NCBI GenBank assembly: GCA_045577925.1
Contig: JAZNJH010000011.1
Location: 1-27,576 of the forward strand
DNA length: 27,576 bases
Source: UBA4717 sp045577925
Lineage (GTDB): Bacteria > Bacillota > Clostridia > Oscillospirales > CAG-272
Reading direction: 5' to 3'
Shown: one piece after another, positions 23,005 through 27,576 of the stretch
Layout: every line of letters begins with the position of its first letter
Numbering within the stretch: the first letter of the stretch is position 1
Notes under the pieces: model-generated
Database searches by the model: none
The model's input: the letters and a program-made list of their open reading frames with translations, nothing else
Told to the model about the DNA's origin: nothing
Translations under genes and position numbers: made by a program

Positions 23005-24384
23005 ATGCTAAAAAAGACGTTTAGGATTGTATTGATACCGGTTATTACAATATTAACACTTTTTTTGCTTGCTTCGTGCCGAGTCATTTCACCTGCGCAA
23101 ACCGAAGAAGCGACTACCCAAGCAGTTGAATTTGAATATACGTTTTCCCCCGACGACTATGAATTTGACACCGCTGACGTGCCTGCGCCCGTCAGCGCAG
23201 AGTGGGATGGCAAAAAGATCACCCTCGAATGCGACGTAATAACAGACATACGTTGGTCTGACGATACTCCTCTATACTTTTTCAACGGTTACGCCGTATT
23301 TCCCGATTACGGAAACTATTACGATAAGCTTGATGAGGGTATCACCATAGAATATAATGCGATAGACACAAAAGGAAACCGCGTATTTGACAGTACGTAT
23401 CCCGAAATGACGCATTTCACAAGTAACGGTGATACTATTGTAAAGACAAACGATGGAAAGTATCTGTCTGTTAATCCTAATGAGCGTGTCATCACTGATT
23501 CTGACAAAAAAACTTATCTGTTCGTACAGGAAACAACCTATAAGCTTCCCCAATATGTTGAGGGCTTCAAAAAGTACAAGGGTGAAGAAACACTTATCAG
23601 CATCGGTAACGTGTATAACGGCCTGGTTCCGTACATCGTAAAAAGTGAGGACGATTCACGTTATTCAGGCAGGTTAGGTTTGATGGATACACACGGTAAC
23701 GTGGTGATTGAACCTATCTATAAAACCAATCTTCCCGAATACAGCTCTGCATTTGCCTACGACTCCAGGATAATAATCGAATTTAACGGCAGAATTGCAA
23801 TTTTGAAGTTGACGATGGAAGAAATACCCGAAGTCTCAGACATGGCAGATATAACTCCCGAGAAGCAGGCGGCATCTCTGACTCGCCACCTTGTGGAAAA
23901 CGTAATGAAAAATACGTGGTTTGAGAATGGATACGAGTACACCTATCTCGATGCGGTGCATTTTCTTTCAACACTTGCTATATACAGAAATGACGCATTC
24001 CACCCGTACAGGAACTCGGTAACACTCGTGCTTGAGAATGACCATTACCTTGAGCGCTTTGAGCTTGACGATATAGAAAGGGTCTTGTTTGAAGTGTTCG
24101 GGGACGGCGCCCTGTTCCTTATAGACGATAGCAGTCGGGAGTTTACGATTACCGACGAGCACTTGTTGATGGAGCACGAACGTGGTGTATACACCACGGG
24201 ATACACCGCAAAGGACATAACTGCTCACACTGACGGAGATTTAGTGCGCGTGACCTGCATTCTCGAAGCTTTCGACAGAAATACCGATAAAACGAATTCC
24301 TGCGGCGAGTACGAATTCGTATATAAGCGTGTTTCGGACGGAAAAAGAGAATACTTAAGACTCGTTGGTTTAACAAATAAATAA
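23005..24384 (+). CDS. Putative lipoprotein with WG-repeat-like segment
   Basis: A 459-residue protein with a lipoprotein signal: basic MLKKTFR, a hydrophobic stretch, then LLASC with the lipidated Cys25. It is probably anchored to the outer face of the membrane. The next 30 residues are Thr/Glu-rich linker. Residues about 60-270 are beta-rich, and RLGLMDTHGNVVIEPIYK (about 225-242) resembles a WG (KWG Leptospira-type) repeat unit, with weaker ones before it. The C-terminal 180 residues contain aromatic and acidic alpha/beta sequence without a family I recognise. The start follows AAGGAG and its own promoter. It converges with the solenoid gene. Function unknown. Confidence 0.7.
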   Translation: MLKKTFRIVLIPVITILTLFLLASCRVISPAQTEEATTQAVEFEYTFSPDDYEFDTADVPAPVSAEWDGKKITLECDVITDIRWSDDTPLYFFNGYAVFPDYGNYYDKLDEGITIEYNAIDTKGNRVFDSTYPEMTHFTSNGDTIVKTNDGKYLSVNPNERVITDSDKKTYLFVQETTYKLPQYVEGFKKYKGEETLISIGNVYNGLVPYIVKSEDDSRYSGRLGLMDTHGNVVIEPIYKTNLPEYSSAFAYDSRIIIEFNGRIAILKLTMEEIPEVSDMADITPEKQAASLTRHLVENVMKNTWFENGYEYTYLDAVHFLSTLAIYRNDAFHPYRNSVTLVLENDHYLERFELDDIERVLFEVFGDGALFLIDDSSREFTITDEHLLMEHERGVYTTGYTAKDITAHTDGDLVRVTCILEAFDRNTDKTNSCGEYEFVYKRVSDGKREYLRLVGLTNK

Positions 24385-24426
24385 ACTAACAAAGTAGAGC
24401 CTTGTTATATCGGCAGAAATACAAGC

Positions 24427-25509
24427 TCACTTCTTTGCGTTTTTAACAAGTTTCATCTTCCATTCACCCGCAAAATATATTGCTTTTTCTTTAATATCCT
24501 TAAAAACAGAATTATCGGATAAAACTACGTTATCTTTATTGTTCCAATCACGGATTGATCCAACTATCGTTGCATCGCCCCGTACATTTTCAATAACAAC
24601 ATCATTACAAATTTCATTTACAGTTGCATTATCCGATATGTCTTTAATTTTTGCATCATTGAGTATATGTTTTATAATGCAATTACCATAAATATTAGCA
24701 ATATTTGCGTTTGCGCAAACATACCCTATTTGAACATTGTCATATATACGTTTTACAGATACATTTCCGCTGATATTATTGACTTTGGCATTTCCGAATA
24801 TTTCTTTAGCTTTAGCGTTTTCATAAATATTACCCACAACTGAATCACCGGATATATACCATATATCACTATATCCGAATATATTTTTCACTTCTGAATT
24901 TTCAGATATATTCTTAACCATAACATTTTCTCTGATATTTGATACCTTTGCACTTCCGCTGATTTGGTCTATAGTCGCATTTTCAAATATATCCGCAACT
25001 ATAACGCTGTCGGTAATATGCTGAATTACAGCACTACCCGAAATATTTTTGACTGTAGTACTATCATAAATCTTTTTCACAATTGCACTTTGGCAAATAC
25101 TACTCACCATGCTCTCACCGCAAACCTTGCTTACCGCTGCAGTACCTCTGATTTCAACATTTTTGCAGTCTTTAATATGGTGATTGCTTCCCTCACTAAG
25201 AAAAAGTCCGTTTTCACCAATATGTATACGCCCCTTAGCCCACTGTTTAACTGCGTCAATCATTCTTTCTTTTTCATATTCCTCAACAAACCAATCCGGT
25301 AGAATATCTTGGTCTACACAAAACTCCCATGATTCTACCGCTGAAAAAGCATCTCCGTTTTTGGGGGAAAGCTCTGCACGAACGAATAATCTTTCCGCAT
25401 TCAATGTTGAATCATCTATACCAAGCTCGTCAAGCATATTGTTATGATTGTCGTAATCAGGTATAAATATCCTGTCCTTTAAAATAATTGCTGATTTTAA
25501 TCTGCACAT
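24427..25509 (-). CDS. Protein with 21 tandem 9-residue solenoid repeats
   Basis: A 360-residue protein. Residues 1-110 form a non-repetitive head with AERLFVRAELSPKNGDAF, DQDILPDWF and KQWAKGRIHIGENGLFLSEG. That head resembles N-terminal parts of phage- and gut-bacterial beta-helix proteins. Residues 126-314 (24568-25134) consist of 21 uninterrupted nine-residue units with the pattern [VI]xxIxx[NSD][ASV]x. Position 4 is Ile or Val in all 21 and position 8 is always small. Two units equal 18 residues, the coil length of left-handed beta-helices. A short C-terminal cap (315-360) ends KLVKNAKK. It has no signal peptide. An AGGAGT site precedes the start, 7 bases after the upstream gene's stop, so the two are cotranscribed. 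Function unknown. Confidence 0.75.
   Translation of the reverse strand: MCRLKSAIILKDRIFIPDYDNHNNMLDELGIDDSTLNAERLFVRAELSPKNGDAFSAVESWEFCVDQDILPDWFVEEYEKERMIDAVKQWAKGRIHIGENGLFLSEGSNHHIKDCKNVEIRGTAAVSKVCGESMVSSICQSAIVKKIYDSTTVKNISGSAVIQHITDSVIVADIFENATIDQISGSAKVSNIRENVMVKNISENSEVKNIFGYSDIWYISGDSVVGNIYENAKAKEIFGNAKVNNISGNVSVKRIYDNVQIGYVCANANIANIYGNCIIKHILNDAKIKDISDNATVNEICNDVVIENVRGDATIVGSIRDWNNKDNVVLSDNSVFKDIKEKAIYFAGEWKMKLVKNAKK
24568..25134 (-). repeat. Coding repeat array, 21 units of 27 bp
   Basis: The DNA encodes 21 consecutive nine-codon units without any length change. The nucleotide sequences have diverged (ATATT/ATATC-type codons recur) while the protein pattern is kept, so the array is old and under protein-level selection rather than freshly amplified. 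Confidence 0.75.
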
Positions 25510-25516
25510 AGTTGTT

Positions 25517-25939
25517 TTACTCCTTTATTTCAATTGTTTTTTTAGCTGCATTAAGCTTAGTGATACATTCTTTAACGTTTATCCAAAGATCATCAAAATC
25601 ATCGTTTATAAAAACCTTGTATTTTTGATTTAAAGGATTGTATGTTATACTTATTAGAATTTTGGAAAACGAACATGGCTCTCCATTCAATTTTATAACC
25701 GTTTCATCGCGATTTGTAAAATCAATTTTCAGATCTGAATAATAAACAACATACTCTTTGTTAGTAGGGTTAATGTTTGGCTCATCACAGTAATGTATGT
25801 TTATCCGATAGCTACAATATTTTTGCTTTTTTGAACACACTTTTTCAAGCCTTGCTTTAAATTCATCTAACTGCTCATACTGATATTTATACATACCGGA
25901 CATCAAGTGTTCATCTAAATACTCATAAAAAATAGGCAT
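25517..25939 (-). CDS. Hypothetical 140-residue protein, partner of the solenoid gene
   Basis: The protein starts MPIFYEYLDEHLMSGMYKYQYEQ and continues with an alpha helix rich in charged residues (about 18-40). Then come several beta strands (YRINIHYCDEPNI, YVVYYSDLKIDF, KILISITYNPLNQKYKVFI) and a final helix. The start at 25939 is chosen because AAAGGAGA lies just upstream; an open frame continues further but has no ribosome site. It is followed 7 bases later by the solenoid gene, so the products may act together. No family recognised. The small alpha/beta size would fit an immunity-type protein, which is only a guess. Confidence 0.6.
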   Translation of the reverse strand: MPIFYEYLDEHLMSGMYKYQYEQLDEFKARLEKVCSKKQKYCSYRINIHYCDEPNINPTNKEYVVYYSDLKIDFTNRDETVIKLNGEPCSFSKILISITYNPLNQKYKVFINDDFDDLWINVKECITKLNAAKKTIEIKE

Positions 25940-26129
25940 ATTTTCTCCTTTCCATAATAATTTTAAAATAAAATTTAATATCGACATTTTTTGTCTGTTC
26001 ACATTATAAATTTTAAACCTGACAAAATATGTCCTAATTAAAAAAATTCTTTTATTATTTTTTATACATTGGTTAAGCACTAACAGCTATCTATGTCATG
26101 TGACATAGAAATTTTGAGTATATAGAAAA
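25940..26129. other. Upstream region of the two-gene solenoid unit, with palindrome
   Basis: AT-rich region with no gene. A CTATGTCA-TG-TGACATAG inverted repeat (26091-26108) has perfect 8-bp arms and could be an operator. A TATAAT occurs on the minus strand nearer the gene, but I found no well-spaced -35 box. Confidence 0.45.
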
Positions 26130-26155
26130 CGCCCTCCGCAGAAATGCGGAGGGCG
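26130..26155 (-). terminator. Terminator after the RHS/HExxH genes
   Basis: An 11-bp perfect stem CGCCCTCCGCA / TGCGGAGGGCG with loop GAAA, followed on the minus strand by TTTTCT. A second near-perfect 11-bp hairpin (ACATGTATGCA with TGCATGCATGT, 26179-26210) lies between it and the upstream gene. Confidence 0.8.
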
Positions 26156-26248
26156 CCTCAACTAAAAGGAAAAATATGACATGTATGCAATACACAATGT
26201 GCATGCATGTGAGATTAGCTTTAATCCTTTAAACATTGATTTACAATT

Positions 26249-26728
26249 TCAAGGATGATCACGAGTCGTTGCATATTCGTCAACTATAAAATGTGAATAT
26301 TGGGTTGCTTGTCTTTCTCTTCCAATGGAGGTAAGTTGTAAATTGTTAATCCATTGAAAATAATGAGTAAGTTCATGCGCAATTGATACTAGTATGGTAG
26401 CTAGTGCATTATCTCGTCCAATCGAAATTTTCAAGTCATCATAATCTCCTGTAGCTATTCTAATATATGGTTCAACAGAATAATCAAACGGCTCAAAAAA
26501 ACTACCAACCACATTATCTCCATCCATTGTTTGAATACGTATTTTATCTTTTATATAAACCTGTACTCTTAGAGGAAAAACATATTCTGATCTCAACCAT
26601 TCTGCAAAACACTTACATGCGTTTTTGACTTCAGAATTGACATTTGAATCATATCTAAATCGTAGGCCTCTTCTGTTGTCATGGCCATTTAAGAACTTTT
26701 CCCAATTATTAATTGTCCAAATATGCAT
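26249..26728 (-). CDS. Small HExxH metallopeptidase-like protein next to RHS toxin
   Basis: A 159-residue protein without a signal peptide. It carries LVSIAHELTHYFQWINN (residues 113-129) with a zincin-type HELTH motif (His118, Glu119, His122). Downstream are acids in GRERQATQYSHFIVDEY (Glu138, Glu151) that could supply the third ligand. The N-terminal half (about 25-105) is a beta-rich domain with WEKFLNGHD and YIKDKIRIQTMDGD. It starts 11 bases after the RHS gene stops, the place where an immunity gene normally sits. It may be immunity, a second effector or a maturation protease. The peptidase motif is visible; activity and role are inference. Confidence 0.6.
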   Translation of the reverse strand: MHIWTINNWEKFLNGHDNRRGLRFRYDSNVNSEVKNACKCFAEWLRSEYVFPLRVQVYIKDKIRIQTMDGDNVVGSFFEPFDYSVEPYIRIATGDYDDLKISIGRDNALATILVSIAHELTHYFQWINNLQLTSIGRERQATQYSHFIVDEYATTRDHP

Positions 26729-26739
26729 TTTATCTCCTA

Positions 26740-27576
26740 TTAATATTTTCTATGATCATTTCCAGGTGTATGTTTTTTGGGTTTCTTTGGCTTAGATCTA
26801 GGTTTCCAGTTATCTTTTGTACGAGCTTTGTTTTTTCTTTCACGTCCCTGTTTTTTCTGTCCAGGTCTTGCGTAAGGATCCGGATTATTCTTTTGAGCAA
26901 AACTTACTGACTCGTAGATTTGATATCCAACATAAACAACGGTTGCCACTACAGCTATTCCAAGTACAATCCAACCTACAGGATTACCTGAATTAGACAC
27001 ACCTACTATAAAAGTATTATATATCATACCATTACCAGTTGTTGCTAGTAAACCTGAATATCCATAAGGATCATACATATTAGTGGGATTGTTCTCACAA
27101 TATGTATACAAATTAGAGCTAAGTATTGACTCTTCAGCATCAAGATTATTTGCTTCATCCTGATTAATAAACCTGCCTACCTCAGGGTCATAGTATCTTG
27201 ACTTTAGGTAGTAAAGTTTTGTCTCGGTATCGTAGTAATAGCTTCTGTACCTGAACGGGTTGGCAGTACCAATACCGTTAGTGTCAAGTACTATCGTATG
27301 ATTACCCCAGGCATCGTATACATACTCTGCATACTTTACTCCGGACTCATCATATATGTCTGTGACGTCACCTTGTAAGCTCTTTACATAGAAGTAGTTC
27401 TTACCATTGTAGCAGAATCCGCATACGCCTGTTTCATCATAGTAGTATATGATATCGTTGCCGTTTCTGCTTTCCTTGATGATATTGCTTCCGTCAAGGG
27501 TATATGTGGTATTGTTCTTACGTACTCGTATTCCGTCTGCATTGTATGCAAAGGTGTTGTTTCCGTAGCTTGCTAA
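26740..27576 (-). CDS. RHS/YD-repeat polymorphic toxin, C-terminal part (partial)
   Basis: The minus-strand frame is open from the window edge for 278 residues. It contains YD repeats (SYGNNTFAYN, YYYDETGVCGF, YFYVKSLQGDVT, YDAWGN). Next is the RHS-associated core with NPFRYRSYYYDTETKLYYL, SRYYDPEVGRFINQDE and LYTYCENNPTNMYDPYG, which marks the border to a variable C-terminal domain. Here that domain is about 100 residues: a hydrophobic stretch (GWIVLGIAVVATVVYVGYQI) and a very basic tail, PGQKKQGRERKNKAR then KPKKPKKHTPGNDHRKY. RHS proteins are secreted or surface toxins that deliver this tip. The frame continues without a stop to 27576, so the start lies outside the window. Confidence 0.88.
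   Translation of the reverse strand, partial: LASYGNNTFAYNADGIRVRKNNTTYTLDGSNIIKESRNGNDIIYYYDETGVCGFCYNGKNYFYVKSLQGDVTDIYDESGVKYAEYVYDAWGNHTIVLDTNGIGTANPFRYRSYYYDTETKLYYLKSRYYDPEVGRFINQDEANNLDAEESILSSNLYTYCENNPTNMYDPYGYSGLLATTGNGMIYNTFIVGVSNSGNPVGWIVLGIAVVATVVYVGYQIYESVSFAQKNNPDPYARPGQKKQGRERKNKARTKDNWKPRSKPKKPKKHTPGNDHRKY

Noticed and set aside
24395..24428. Terminator between the lipoprotein and solenoid genes (GAGC-C-TTGT with ACAAGCTC)
   Set aside because: The stem has a bulge and a long loop, and no T tract follows on either strand.
24568..25134. CRISPR array (regular 27-bp periodicity)
   Set aside because: The periodicity is in protein sequence within one open frame. There are no conserved DNA repeats with variable spacers and no cas genes.
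26176..26232. An 18-codon frame starting ATGACATGT on the plus strand behind an AAAGGA
   Set aside because: It is formed mainly by the hairpin 26179-26210 next to a terminator, and has no other sign of coding.

Overview
The window looks like a chromosome segment from a spore-forming, gut-type member of the Clostridia. The reasons are a cotJABC spore-coat operon with a sporulation-type promoter, GTP-type PEP carboxykinase, the LL-diaminopimelate aminotransferase route, a secG-rnr pair, RNase M5 and a DUF1934 protein. AGGAGG-type ribosome sites and many canonical TTGACA/TATAAT promoters agree. I cannot name genus or species from sequence alone.

Layout. 1-139 is the 5' end of an IS30-family element running off the left edge. 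150-7110 is a leftward housekeeping block: pckG with its own promoter and terminator, then, reading leftward, secG, rnr, a DUF1934 gene, holA and rnmV. 7240-7590 is a rightward tRNA-Ser(UGA)/tRNA-Ser(GCU) unit. 7590-9735 is a tRNA-associated mobile region: a palindrome-rich element of about 200 bp ending in a copy of the tRNA-Ser 3' end, phased GTTGTC repeats, and a decayed prophage gene fused to a minor-capsid fragment. dapL (leftward) and a putative glycoside hydrolase (rightward) are divergently transcribed around 11 kb. 13.2-16.2 kb carries a GT2-GtrA glycosyltransferase, a phosphodiester glycosidase and an HD-domain protein, facing tcdA. 17.0-19.7 kb holds secF and secD (leftward), preceded by an apparent small structured RNA. 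19.8-21.4 kb is the cotJABC operon.

A second, complete IS30-family element (21400-22480) separates this from an accessory region. That region holds a gene fragment, a WG-repeat-like lipoprotein, a two-gene leftward unit whose second product has 21 consecutive 9-residue repeats, and the C-terminal end of an RHS/YD-repeat polymorphic toxin followed by a small HExxH protein.

How the genes relate. The left block is growth and information-processing machinery: gluconeogenesis/anaplerosis, replication clamp loading, 5S rRNA maturation, RNA decay and protein export (SecG, SecD, SecF). The cotJ operon acts in sporulation. The right end is probably concerned with inter-bacterial or mobile-element biology. 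The most unusual items are the 9-residue solenoid protein, the tRNA-Ser-associated palindromic element, the RNA upstream of secDF, the inverted-repeat leader of cotJ, and acidic extensions in both SecG and SecF.
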